From Glaciecola sp049650345 (lineage in GTDB: Bacteria > Pseudomonadota > Gammaproteobacteria > Enterobacterales > Alteromonadaceae), in the NCBI GenBank assembly GCA_049650345.1, contig JBARZY010000121.1, positions 1 to 64,000 of the forward strand: a stretch of DNA of 64,000 bases, given 5' to 3'. The position numbers and the translations under genes were made by a program. The notes below the pieces were generated by a model that saw only the letters and a program-made list of their open reading frames with translations, was not told the origin of the DNA and made no database searches. Position 1 is the first letter of the stretch. Each line of letters starts with the position of its first letter. Below are positions 54,130-62,317 of this stretch, piece after piece.

Positions 54130-55395
54130 CTAGGTAACCTTGTGCTTCACTTGATATTCAGGCGCTAAATAACGTGCGTTCTGTACAATATCAATTAATA
54201 CGTTAGCTGCTGTATACACATTGGTAAAACTTAAAAACAGGGGCGAAAAGCCAATACGCAGAACATTGGGTGCACGAAAATCAGCCACAATTTTTTGGCC
54301 AATTAATGCTTGGCAAATGGCATAAGCGTGTTCGTGAGTAAATGAAATCTGACTCCCCCTATTCTTTGCATCGTCATCACACGCTAAGGTCAGCAGTTGC
54401 TGCTGAATAAGTGGCTCAACACACTCTTGAAAAAATGCATTGAGTGCAATAGATTTTTTGCGGATATCACTTACTGTAATATCATCAAACAGGTTTAACG
54501 CCGCATCCAGTACGCTCATAGAAATAACACTGGGCGTGCCACTAAGCAGTTGTTCAATGCCTGCCGCTTTTTCATAATCGTGGGTAAATTCAAAGGGCTT
54601 TTTATGGCCCATCCAGCCGCTTAACGGTTGTTTGAGTGCTGTTAAATGCCGTGGAGCAACATACACAAAGGCAGGGGCGCCGGGCCCGCCATTTAAATAC
54701 TTATAAGTACAACCTACTGCAAAATCGACCTTATGTTGCGCTAACGCTAACGGCATTACGCCGGCACTATGGGCTAAATCCCATAACACGAGTACATTGT
54801 TCTGATGCGCTGCTTGAGTAATACCTGCCATATCAAATACATGGCCGTTTTTGAAATTAACGTGGGTAAGCATCAGTATTGCTATTTCGCTGCCTCGTTG
54901 ATTAAGCGTGTTAACCACATCGTCAGAGCTAACACTTAATAACTCACACTTTTCCTGCCCCATAAGCTGTGACAAACCCTGAGCCATGTACAAATCGGTG
55001 GGGAAATTATCTTCTTGCGATAAGATTAACTTCTTGTTGGGCGATTGCTCTCGCTGCATTAGCATAGCCGCACTCAGTACCTTAAATAAGTTAACCGAAA
55101 TAGAATCACAGCAAATTACGCTATTGGGCTGCGCACCAATGAGTGGGGCAATTTTATTACCCACGGTTAGCGGCAAATCTATCCACTGGTGCTTATTCCA
55201 GCTTTCTATTAAGGTTTCGCCCCACTGCGCTTGTACCACGTCAAATGCGCGTTGCTTAGCCTCTAGTGGTAATGGCCCAAGCGAGTTCCCATCCAAATAC
55301 ACCATATTTTTTGGCAAATAGAACGCTGCTATTTTATGCGCTAAGGGATCATTCTTATCAAAGTGTATTGCTTGTTCGTGTTCAGTCATTTTCAT
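54130..55395 (-). CDS. kynU: Kynureninase
   Basis: A 421-residue PLP-dependent enzyme. The PLP lysine is K232 in CTYKYLNGGPG, with D206 and H209 in LWDLAHSAG. The substrate region VYLDGNSLGPLP near the N-terminus and WMGHKKPFEFTHDYEKAAG are family-specific. It cleaves kynurenine or 3-hydroxykynurenine to anthranilate or 3-hydroxyanthranilate and alanine in tryptophan breakdown. Its start overlaps the end of the alpha/beta hydrolase gene by 14 bp, and the Atl gene follows after 1 nt. No tryptophan dioxygenase gene is in the window. Confidence 0.93.
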   Translation of the reverse strand: MKMTEHEQAIHFDKNDPLAHKIAAFYLPKNMVYLDGNSLGPLPLEAKQRAFDVVQAQWGETLIESWNKHQWIDLPLTVGNKIAPLIGAQPNSVICCDSISVNLFKVLSAAMLMQREQSPNKKLILSQEDNFPTDLYMAQGLSQLMGQEKCELLSVSSDDVVNTLNQRGSEIAILMLTHVNFKNGHVFDMAGITQAAHQNNVLVLWDLAHSAGVMPLALAQHKVDFAVGCTYKYLNGGPGAPAFVYVAPRHLTALKQPLSGWMGHKKPFEFTHDYEKAAGIEQLLSGTPSVISMSVLDAALNLFDDITVSDIRKKSIALNAFFQECVEPLIQQQLLTLACDDDAKNRGSQISFTHEHAYAICQALIGQKIVADFRAPNVLRIGFSPLFLSFTNVYTAANVLIDIVQNARYLAPEYQVKHKVT

Positions 55396-56290
55396 TTACT
55401 GCATATAAGGTAGCAACGAGTTTCGCAAAACTGGTGCTACCGGGATGAATCCAATCAAAATGACCCGCTTGCGCCATATTTATATGCAAAGCTTGTGGGT
55501 GTGTTGCCATTTTGATGGGCACAATAGTATCATTGCCCCCGGTAAATATGTATGCGCTTAGCAGACCTTCTAAGTCTTTATTTACGGCGTTAGCTTGTTC
55601 GTACTCAATAGGTTTAGTAAGCAGTGTGCCTTGCATAAAACTTGCAGTAGCGCTTTGGCAACTATTCTCACCTTTGCTATATTGAGCTATGTCTAATATG
55701 GGGGCTAGACCAACGTAATTAAGTTTCGACGGTGCGTCAGTAGAAGCCGAATAAAGCGCAGCTAAGTGCCCACCTGCACTGTGTCCAATGATACTAACAG
55801 ACTGATTATGCCCTATTCGGCCTCTTATAATTGTCATGGCCGCATGTATATCATTTAAGGCGAGAGGCCACTCACCACCGTTATTGGTGCGTCTATACTC
55901 AATGGAATACACATCGAATCCTTGTTGGCTTAACGCTGTGGTGAAAGGGTAGCTATGCTGAATACTAAATTGCGACAACCAACATCCACCGTGAATAAAT
56001 ACTGCAATAGGACGTGGCTTGTATTGCTCAGCTTGAGCGCCATGAGCAGGCCAGAATTGGATAAACTGCTGTGAATGACTGCCATACTGAAAAGTGTGGA
56101 GCGCTGGGGTATAAAACAAGGTAGGTATAAGCTTATAAGGCACGTTATCATTTACTTGTTCAAACATAACATGGCTTGCCTGCGGTGCTTTGGTCTTAGC
56201 CTCAGCGCCTTGTATGCTTAATACAGTAATAGATAAGCACACGACTATCGCGAATATTTTTACCGCGAATGTTTTGAAAACTACAAACAC
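55382..56290 (-). CDS. Secreted alpha/beta hydrolase next to kynureninase
   Basis: A 302-residue protein with a signal peptide (residues 1-31, ending QGAEA). The hydrolase has an oxyanion motif H100-G-G in FIHGGCW, the nucleophile S171 in GHSAGGHLAALYS, an acid near residue 254 (GGNDTIVP) and His near 277 (AGHFDWI). The HGGxW pattern and the tight coupling with kynU are what one expects for an AFMID-type kynurenine formamidase. The signal peptide argues for a periplasmic esterase instead. Either reading is possible. Confidence 0.8.
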   Translation of the reverse strand: MFVVFKTFAVKIFAIVVCLSITVLSIQGAEAKTKAPQASHVMFEQVNDNVPYKLIPTLFYTPALHTFQYGSHSQQFIQFWPAHGAQAEQYKPRPIAVFIHGGCWLSQFSIQHSYPFTTALSQQGFDVYSIEYRRTNNGGEWPLALNDIHAAMTIIRGRIGHNQSVSIIGHSAGGHLAALYSASTDAPSKLNYVGLAPILDIAQYSKGENSCQSATASFMQGTLLTKPIEYEQANAVNKDLEGLLSAYIFTGGNDTIVPIKMATHPQALHINMAQAGHFDWIHPGSTSFAKLVATLYAVNEND

Positions 56291-56294
56291 GGCG

Positions 56295-56855
56295 TTAAAT
56301 AACCAAGTTCTCTAAACTTTCTGACAATATTTGTTTAGCTTCTGCACCCTCTGGCGAGTCTAAGTAGCTGCGTGCTTGCTCTGCAAATTGGGTAATCATA
56401 TTGCTATCTAACCCCAAGGTATCAAATTGTTGCTTTAAATCCCCTAGTTGACCTAGCTGTTCGTTAAAGTTACCGGCCATGCTTAACAATCCACCTAAAC
56501 CGTCTTGTTTTGTAGATGAAATACTTGGTAAATATCGCATTACAGAATCTAGACCCGGAATTTGTTCGCTTAACGACATAAATTGCTCTTCGCTGATATT
56601 CTGTTTGGCAAAATTCATTAAGGCCGCAATACCACCTTGCGCTTGCTCGGTCGTAACACCAAGATTGCTCGTTAACATCTCTACAAGGCCGTCAATATCA
56701 ATTGAATTAGCGGCTTCTGTTGCTTGTTGAGTAACCGCTTCGGTATCACCTAAGCCAACTGCACTTAAAAGTTGCTGCCACCAGCTTTGTTCTGCTTGTG
56801 CGCTAAATGTAAATGTCACCAATACCATAAGCGTTAACATTTTTTTTGTGATCAT
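56295..56855 (-). CDS. DUF2780 exported protein (VcgC/VcgE-like)
   Basis: About 186 residues from the ATG at 56855, set by GGAAT 4-8 nt upstream; a longer start would overlap the ychJ gene. The signal peptide is at residues 1-21 (ends SAQA). The rest is helical, with MLTSNLGVTTEQAQGGIAALM, a region typical of DUF2780 proteins. The function is unknown. Confidence 0.8.
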   Translation of the reverse strand: MITKKMLTLMVLVTFTFSAQAEQSWWQQLLSAVGLGDTEAVTQQATEAANSIDIDGLVEMLTSNLGVTTEQAQGGIAALMNFAKQNISEEQFMSLSEQIPGLDSVMRYLPSISSTKQDGLGGLLSMAGNFNEQLGQLGDLKQQFDTLGLDSNMITQFAEQARSYLDSPEGAEAKQILSESLENLVI

Positions 56856-56920
56856 AATTATTCCTGTGAGTAAATTGATAGGCTCATAGTATGCAACGAA
56901 ACGTCGAAAACTATCAGTAT

Positions 56921-57424
56921 TTATTTGCCGCAACAACGTTTAAATTTTTTACCACTGTTGCAAAAGCATAAGTCATTTCGGCCGTGTTTGAGTTTACCGC
57001 TTGAATTCAACATTGCACCGTGTAAATAGCTCCATTGACTACTTTCATAAACAAATTGGCTGCGCTCATGCATGCAATATAATTGCCCGTAGGCTTTGTA
57101 ATAAGCTGCAAACTCAACCTCGCCTTGCGTCATATTATGGTGACTATCCATTACGTGTAAATGTAGCCATGTTGTGTGTTCGTTATCACTCGCCAGTTCA
57201 GCCACTGATAGCGCAGGTTGAGTATCGATAGAATATGTATCGAGTATATATTGATAACAACCACGTGCATATGCAGTATAGCGTGAACGCATTAATTGCA
57301 GCGGCGTATTGGGCTTGAGAGCTCCAATAATAAATGGCTGGCAACAAGCTGCATACGCTAAACCACTATCACAATTGCATGTTGTATTTAATGAGTTGTC
57401 GGAAGTTATTTGCTTGTTGGCCAT
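56921..57424 (-). CDS. ychJ: YchJ-family protein with two SEC-C motifs
   Basis: A 167-residue protein with an N-terminal zinc motif CNCDSGLAYAACC and a C-terminal SEC-C motif CFCNSGKKFKRCCG. The central part RSRYTAYARGCYQYILDTY and VEFAAYYKAYGQ is the NTF2-like core of UPF0225/YchJ. The family is conserved in proteobacteria; the biochemical function is unclear. Confidence 0.92.
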   Translation of the reverse strand: MANKQITSDNSLNTTCNCDSGLAYAACCQPFIIGALKPNTPLQLMRSRYTAYARGCYQYILDTYSIDTQPALSVAELASDNEHTTWLHLHVMDSHHNMTQGEVEFAAYYKAYGQLYCMHERSQFVYESSQWSYLHGAMLNSSGKLKHGRNDLCFCNSGKKFKRCCGK

Positions 57425-57438
57425 TTACGCTAGCAAGC

Positions 57439-57861
57439 TCATGAAATAGACTGTTTGAAATGATTCAGCATATCAACAGCAAAACTGTTAGCACTGTTTT
57501 TCAAGTTAATAGTATTGTCGTTTTCAACAAAGTCATTGAAGCCATCAACTGCCGATATCACATCTACATCTAAGCGTTTAAAACCCATTGTCCACTCGGG
57601 AAAACTTCGATTAGTAATATTCGAGACGCCTAACTCTTGTACATCTGTATGACGAGGGTCGGTTTTTATTAATTCAAACAAGGCAAATATTTGCTCCTTG
57701 TTTCCTTCAATCGCTTGAATAAATGTGCCACTTCCATCGTATAAAAGCATACCGGTGATGCCGTGTTTTGTGTTATTTATACGCGATGTTCGAAGCAAAG
57801 CTTGTAACTCTTCACCTTTGAAAAGATGGCGAGCTTGGCTCATATATACTAACTCAATCAT
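57439..57861 (-). CDS. BLUF-domain blue-light photoreceptor
   Basis: A 140-residue single-domain BLUF protein from the ATG at 57861, set by AAGGATC upstream. The flavin-site residues are present: Y6 in LVYMSQA, N30 in RINNTKHGITG, Q49 in FIQAIEG, and W90 and M92 in FPEWTMGF. It should bind FAD and respond to blue light. There is no fused output domain, so it must act through a partner. It lies head to head with a membrane GGDEF protein gene and close to an EAL gene, which suggests a link to cyclic di-GMP signalling. Confidence 0.9.
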   Translation of the reverse strand: MIELVYMSQARHLFKGEELQALLRTSRINNTKHGITGMLLYDGSGTFIQAIEGNKEQIFALFELIKTDPRHTDVQELGVSNITNRSFPEWTMGFKRLDVDVISAVDGFNDFVENDNTINLKNSANSFAVDMLNHFKQSIS

Positions 57862-57916
57862 ATGCTGTGATCCTTTCAAACGGTTTTACGCGTAAAAAAG
57901 TCTTATGGTTTGTTGT

Positions 57917-57937
57917 TGGTTATAATCAAAATAACCA
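57917..57937. promoter_or_regulatory. Inverted repeat over a TATAAT box between the BLUF and GGDEF genes
   Basis: Perfect 7-bp arms TGGTTAT and ATAACCA are separated by 7 nt. A TATAAT on the plus strand (57921-57926) lies inside, so a regulator bound here could control transcription of the GGDEF gene at 57992. Confidence 0.4.
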
Positions 57938-57991
57938 TGTTAATGTCCCTCAAACATAGCATTGTAAGGGGCATGTTAGCAAAGATTATCG

Positions 57992-59704
57992 ATGAGAAAA
58001 ATGAAATTTAATAACGTGTTAAAGCTATCTTTTGTACTAATTTCCGTTGTGCCTATTTTATTTGTGACTGTTTTCTATCACATGCAGAACATCTCAAATG
58101 CCAAGGTTACAGTACTAAGCAATATAGACAAACAGGTCAGTGATTTGAGCACTCGCATTAGCCGCGACGTTTCAACACACCTTTTATACCAAGCACGACT
58201 AATGCAATTATTGAGCGATAACAATTATATTGAATGTTTCTTGCTCAACGACACAAAAAGTAACGAAAAAAACCAAGTCAACAATGAGGGCGCTTGCAAT
58301 CAAGCAGAGCAAAAACTAAGGAATACCCTACAACTTCTCACTCACGATAGTTTACTAAGCATCACCCATAACGATGTCAAAGTGTTCAGCCTTTCGAATA
58401 ATCGCCAACAAACCAATATAAATGTCATAGGGCAACAGGTTACGTTCGATTATTATAACGGTGAAGGCTATATTTCGTCTCAGGTACCACTCTCAAATCT
58501 ATATGCGGCTTACTCTAGGCAAGCACCATCTCTACAGTTTCAGTCCCCCGCTGATGACCTTAACGATTTTAGTCCTATCAACAGCAGTGAAATAACAGGG
58601 AGTTGGTATTTAATCGATAGCAGCGAAAAAACGCCATCGATGATTATGTTGCCGTCGCAAAGTACACGTGATGTCGTATTAGCAGAACAGTTTGCAGAAA
58701 ACATTGTTAACCTGATAAATAAGAAAGTAATTGGTAAACAACATTATTTAATGCATTACTCACCCTCATCACATCAGTCTGCATGGTTGTCATCTAGAAA
58801 AATAGCCAATACAAACTGGACACTGTTGTATATTGCAACACCGCAAGAGATGGACGATTTAATAGCAAGAAATTCGCCGTCAACAGTGCTTGTACCAATG
58901 TTGATCATTTTCATATCTTTGCTGTTTGCCATATTGGCCTCCATCTGGTTGAGCCGTCCTATTAAACGCCTTGTGAACAACATAGAAGATTTACAGTCAG
59001 GTAAATCAAGCGGCGAACTTAATCACTCACCGTGGAAAGAAATACAAGGCGTCACTCAACATTTTGCGCAACTGGTGGAAAAAAACCAACAAGTCAGTAG
59101 AGACTTAAACAAACGAATAATAGACCGTACCGTTGACCTCAATAAAGCGGTAGTAGAGTTGAGAGAATTGGCCGACCATGATGCTGAGACGGGCTTATAC
59201 AATGAACGTTATTTAAAACAGCGTATGGCCCAAGAAACCAACCGCGCTTCTCGTTATAAATCGCCCATGACAATTGTGGTATTTGAAATTGAAAAATTGG
59301 AAAATATTCGAAAAAAACACGGAGAGCAAGCCACCAGTGAAGTCGTTGTAACAGTGGCACAATTTTTAAAGCAATCGCTACGAGCCTCTGACATTGTTGC
59401 TCGCACAGGCAAACAGCAATTTTGCATTGTGTTAACTGGCGATGCAGCTACCGAAGTATATGAACTCATTGATAAGTTACAAAGCGCATTCTCATCTATG
59501 TCAACCACATGCATACCTGACACCTTCACACTTTCATGTAGTTTCGGTGTTAATAACGTTATACCGCAAACCAACTCAACAACCATTACTGACTTCACAC
59601 AACTTTTTACTGAGGCCAATATCGCGCTTAGTCAAGCCATGCAAAATGGCGTGGGCAAAGTAGCTAATTATGTACCACCAAGCGCTGATAACTCGATTGA
59701 TTAA
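57992..59704 (+). CDS. Membrane protein with degenerate GGDEF domain
   Basis: A 570-residue protein. An N-terminal membrane helix (about 10-30), a periplasmic sensor region of about 260 residues, a second helix near 305-325 and a HAMP-like linker (SRPIKRLVNNIEDLQSGK) precede the GGDEF-fold domain (about 395-565). The GGDEF site reads TGKQQ in ARTGKQQFCIVL and the metal/substrate strand reads FEIEKLENI, so both key motifs are lost. It is therefore probably not a cyclase but a sensor or GTP-binding scaffold. Its 3' end overlaps the convergent EAL gene by 41 bp. The start is the ATG at 57992 or at 58001. Confidence 0.85.
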   Translation: MRKMKFNNVLKLSFVLISVVPILFVTVFYHMQNISNAKVTVLSNIDKQVSDLSTRISRDVSTHLLYQARLMQLLSDNNYIECFLLNDTKSNEKNQVNNEGACNQAEQKLRNTLQLLTHDSLLSITHNDVKVFSLSNNRQQTNINVIGQQVTFDYYNGEGYISSQVPLSNLYAAYSRQAPSLQFQSPADDLNDFSPINSSEITGSWYLIDSSEKTPSMIMLPSQSTRDVVLAEQFAENIVNLINKKVIGKQHYLMHYSPSSHQSAWLSSRKIANTNWTLLYIATPQEMDDLIARNSPSTVLVPMLIIFISLLFAILASIWLSRPIKRLVNNIEDLQSGKSSGELNHSPWKEIQGVTQHFAQLVEKNQQVSRDLNKRIIDRTVDLNKAVVELRELADHDAETGLYNERYLKQRMAQETNRASRYKSPMTIVVFEIEKLENIRKKHGEQATSEVVVTVAQFLKQSLRASDIVARTGKQQFCIVLTGDAATEVYELIDKLQSAFSSMSTTCIPDTFTLSCSFGVNNVIPQTNSTTITDFTQLFTEANIALSQAMQNGVGKVANYVPPSADNSID

Positions 59705-61403
59705 GCAATGCCTCACCCTTTCTATGAATATCGATGGGCTGGGGCTCGCAAAAGTAGTGTCCCTGTAACTGATCGCATCCCATCTCAATTAATCGTTTGG
59801 CTTGACTAAAGGACTCCACGCCCTCTGCACACACTTTCATATTAAGTTGGTGTGCTAATTGAATAATACTTTCAATCACTACCGCGCCTCTTGCAGACGT
59901 TTCAAGCTCATCTACAAATTGTTTGTCTAGCTTTAATATACCGGCTTTGATTTTTGTTAAATAACTTAACGAAGAATAACCGGTGCCAAAGTCATCTAGC
60001 GCTAACGCGCAGCCTAAATTTCGCAATAAGCTAAACACTAAATTAACCTTGTCAAAGCATTCCAAATAACTCGATTCAGTAATTTCAAATTCAACATTTT
60101 TACCGCTAATACGGTGTTCTAAAAGTTTACTTTCTATATCGTTGACTAAAGATGATGCCTTCAAATCAATTGCCGACAAGTTAATCGATACTTTTACATG
60201 CTCTCTATGCAGCGACACTAACATAGCAATGTCAGAAAAGACTTGGTTAATTACCCACATGGTGATCAGTCTTATCTTGCCGCTTTTCTCGGCAATGGGA
60301 ATAAATTCACTTGGATCGAGCTCCCCTAATTCACTAGAATGCCAACGCACCAATGCTTCGTAGCCAGCAACTAGACAGGTATTATCGAGTCGTGCCTGAT
60401 AATTTATCGAAAACTCATTATCATTAATCCCAGATTGTATTGCTGCAGCAATTTGCTGTTCTCGCAATTTTTCTGATTTCATATAGGGCGCAAACATTGC
60501 GTGTGAAATATCGGGGCTTAATTTGGCATGTTGTTGAGTTAAATCTGCGTTAGCAAGAGATTCACTCACACCATAATTGGCGTCACTCGCTAAGGTAATA
60601 CCACAACTGACTTGTATCTCGATTGACCATTGGTCAATTTGATATGGTGCGGTTAAATGCAACATAAGCTCTTTAGCAAAGCTGTTTAGCTCCTTTAAAG
60701 ACTTTGGGTTGTGTATCCAAATTAAAAATTCATCACTGGACAAGCGGGCTGCAATACCCAAATTGGCTGAGCGCTCGCTTATCCGTTTTGATACCGCTAC
60801 TAGTAATTGATCCCCGGCCAAAATACCATAAACGTCGTTAACTACTTTGAACTCAAGAATATCAATTAAAATAAGTGCTGGGTTTCTTAGGTCTTTTTTT
60901 GCCAGCTCTAACTCATGCTGTAAAGTTTGCGTAAAGTAAAACCGGTTAGGCATGCCCGTAAGTTTGTCGTATTGTACCAAGCGTCCTTTTTCCAACTGGT
61001 CTTCTAAGCGAAGTTTTTCCATGGTCAATCGACGGTCAACCTCGTCTTCAAGCACCTCCAGAAGTTTGTTGATACCACTGGCCCAAATTTGATCGACCTT
61101 GTTCTTCTTGTCACTCACACGTAACGAAAACTGTTTGTTTTGTAATATATCGTCAAGCTCTAGCGCGCACTTACTTGCCGACAAATTCACAACACGATTC
61201 AAAAATCGGTCAAAAGATATATAAAACCCAACAAATATGACAAAAAACAGCGCGCTGAAAAATAGTAAAAACTCAAAAATACTGAGTGATACCTCTGCAT
61301 AACCTGCATAATGCATATAGCTTGATGCAAGAAAAATAACGAGCATAGATACCAGCATTGCCCACGCTGTAGTAAACGCTAAAAACGAAATAGACTTATT
61401 CAT
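59664..61403 (-). CDS. Membrane GGDEF/EAL protein, likely cyclic di-GMP phosphodiesterase
   Basis: A 579-residue protein with two N-terminal membrane helices (about 8-30 and 42-64). The GGDEF domain (about 140-300) has SSDEF in place of GGDEF. The EAL domain (about 320-570) is intact: YEALVRW, NLSAIDL, FEITESS, LALDDFGTGYSSLS, LKLDKQFV and CAEGVESF. It should therefore break down cyclic di-GMP, with the degenerate GGDEF domain perhaps binding GTP to regulate it. It is coupled to the upstream secreted-protein gene by an 8-nt overlap. Confidence 0.9.
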   Translation of the reverse strand: MNKSISFLAFTTAWAMLVSMLVIFLASSYMHYAGYAEVSLSIFEFLLFFSALFFVIFVGFYISFDRFLNRVVNLSASKCALELDDILQNKQFSLRVSDKKNKVDQIWASGINKLLEVLEDEVDRRLTMEKLRLEDQLEKGRLVQYDKLTGMPNRFYFTQTLQHELELAKKDLRNPALILIDILEFKVVNDVYGILAGDQLLVAVSKRISERSANLGIAARLSSDEFLIWIHNPKSLKELNSFAKELMLHLTAPYQIDQWSIEIQVSCGITLASDANYGVSESLANADLTQQHAKLSPDISHAMFAPYMKSEKLREQQIAAAIQSGINDNEFSINYQARLDNTCLVAGYEALVRWHSSELGELDPSEFIPIAEKSGKIRLITMWVINQVFSDIAMLVSLHREHVKVSINLSAIDLKASSLVNDIESKLLEHRISGKNVEFEITESSYLECFDKVNLVFSLLRNLGCALALDDFGTGYSSLSYLTKIKAGILKLDKQFVDELETSARGAVVIESIIQLAHQLNMKVCAEGVESFSQAKRLIEMGCDQLQGHYFCEPQPIDIHRKGEALLNQSSYQRLVVHN

Positions 61404-61995
61404 AACCCCAAGGCACTACAGGTAAATTAATAGCTTGTGATAAATCAAATGACACCGCGAATTCTCTATTTTCACGAACTAAACGATAAACAAATGTGTT
61501 GTCGTTAATTGACATTTCCCAGGTGTTACCCACTGATGCGTCGTAACCCAATTTGATAAATAATTGTTTTGAATACACATCGGCCGGAAATGCTTGCGTA
61601 GTTTTAGAGCCTGCGTCTACAGTATGACCCCCATACATCGTTAACTGATCGTCACTGCCGTCGGCTTTACGATGGTCATGCTTTAAATTCAAGCCGCTGC
61701 CGGTTTTAGTAATCAACCATGTACGGGACGCGTCGTCACCAACGTGAAAAGGCACTTGTAATTGCCGCTGGTTACAAACTCTTACATGCATTACTAAGGG
61801 GGCGTCAAATGCAGCACTAGGGGCAGTATCAACAATAACTTTTCCTAAAAATGCTTGCCCACAATGTTTAGCAATTGCGTTGAAAAAAGCATCGTGGGTG
61901 TCGATAGAAACCAACGGAGCCGGACGAGCATGGGTAAAAAAACAAAAGCCTGCTAAAAGCAAAGCTGATAACGGAAGCGAAGAACGTGTAAACAC
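61396..61995 (-). CDS. Secreted protein of unknown function (HDHR family)
   Basis: A 199-residue protein with a signal peptide (residues 1-23, ends FFTHA). Conserved-looking blocks are HCGQAFLGKVI, MHVRVCNQRQ, FHVGDDASRTWLITKT, LKHDHRKADGSDDQLTMYGGH and FVYRLVRENREFAV (each under 20 residues as written). I recall similar secreted proteins in other gammaproteobacteria but no known function. Cysteines C45 and C75 may pair in the periplasm. Its stop overlaps the EAL gene start, so the two form one operon. Confidence 0.75.
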   Translation of the reverse strand: MFTRSSLPLSALLLAGFCFFTHARPAPLVSIDTHDAFFNAIAKHCGQAFLGKVIVDTAPSAAFDAPLVMHVRVCNQRQLQVPFHVGDDASRTWLITKTGSGLNLKHDHRKADGSDDQLTMYGGHTVDAGSKTTQAFPADVYSKQLFIKLGYDASVGNTWEMSINDNTFVYRLVRENREFAVSFDLSQAINLPVVPWGYE

Positions 61996-62135
61996 AGTGC
62001 GTACTCAGTTGGATGTAATATTTCCAAATAATAGCACAAATTAATTAGGCTTCAGTCGATATTAGCGGTCTATAATTCGATAACTTAATTTATGTTAAGC
62101 AAGTCAAGAATATACGGTAAAAACATTTACTGAAA

Positions 62136-62179
62136 AAGTGCTACTTTGTACACTGAAATTGACATAAAACAAAGCACTT
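62136..62179. repeat. Imperfect inverted repeat next to the upstream element
   Basis: AAGTGCT-AC-TTTGT at the left pairs with ACAAAGCACTT at the right, with a 2-3 nt bulge, and the right arm abuts the 18-bp element. It might extend the binding region of the activator. Confidence 0.35.
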
Positions 62180-62197
62180 CTGTCGAGATTTTTTACA
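62180..62197 (+). promoter_or_regulatory. Candidate upstream activator site (PEP-CTERM box)
   Basis: Reads CTGTCGAGATTTTTTACA, identical at 16 of 18 positions to the element before the PEP-CTERM gene at 2382-3203 (3318-3335, minus strand). It ends 60 bp before the -24 element of the promoter at 62258. Confidence 0.6.
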
Positions 62198-62257
62198 ACC
62201 TTAGTACTACATTATTTTCCTCTAGATATTATCCTTAAAATTCAATAACATATACAA

Positions 62258-62273
62258 TGGTCTGATTATTGCT
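62258..62273 (+). promoter_or_regulatory. Sigma-54-like promoter of the second PEP-CTERM-like gene
   Basis: TGGTCTGATTATTGCT has the invariant GG and TTGC(T) with correct 10-bp separation, though the CAC of the -24 box is not kept. Transcription would start near 62285, 33 nt before the ATG. Confidence 0.55.
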
Positions 62274-62317
62274 ATATAAATGCTGATTAACAATCATAAA
62301 CAAAAAAAGGTAGTATT

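Larger units (their letters stand above)
61996..62317. other. Regulatory region upstream of the second PEP-CTERM-like gene
   Basis: This 322-bp, very AT-rich gap holds no gene. It contains an imperfect inverted repeat (62136-62179), the 18-bp upstream element (62180-62197) and a sigma-54 promoter (62258-62273). Left of these it also carries the promoter region of the divergent secreted-protein gene. Confidence 0.5.
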
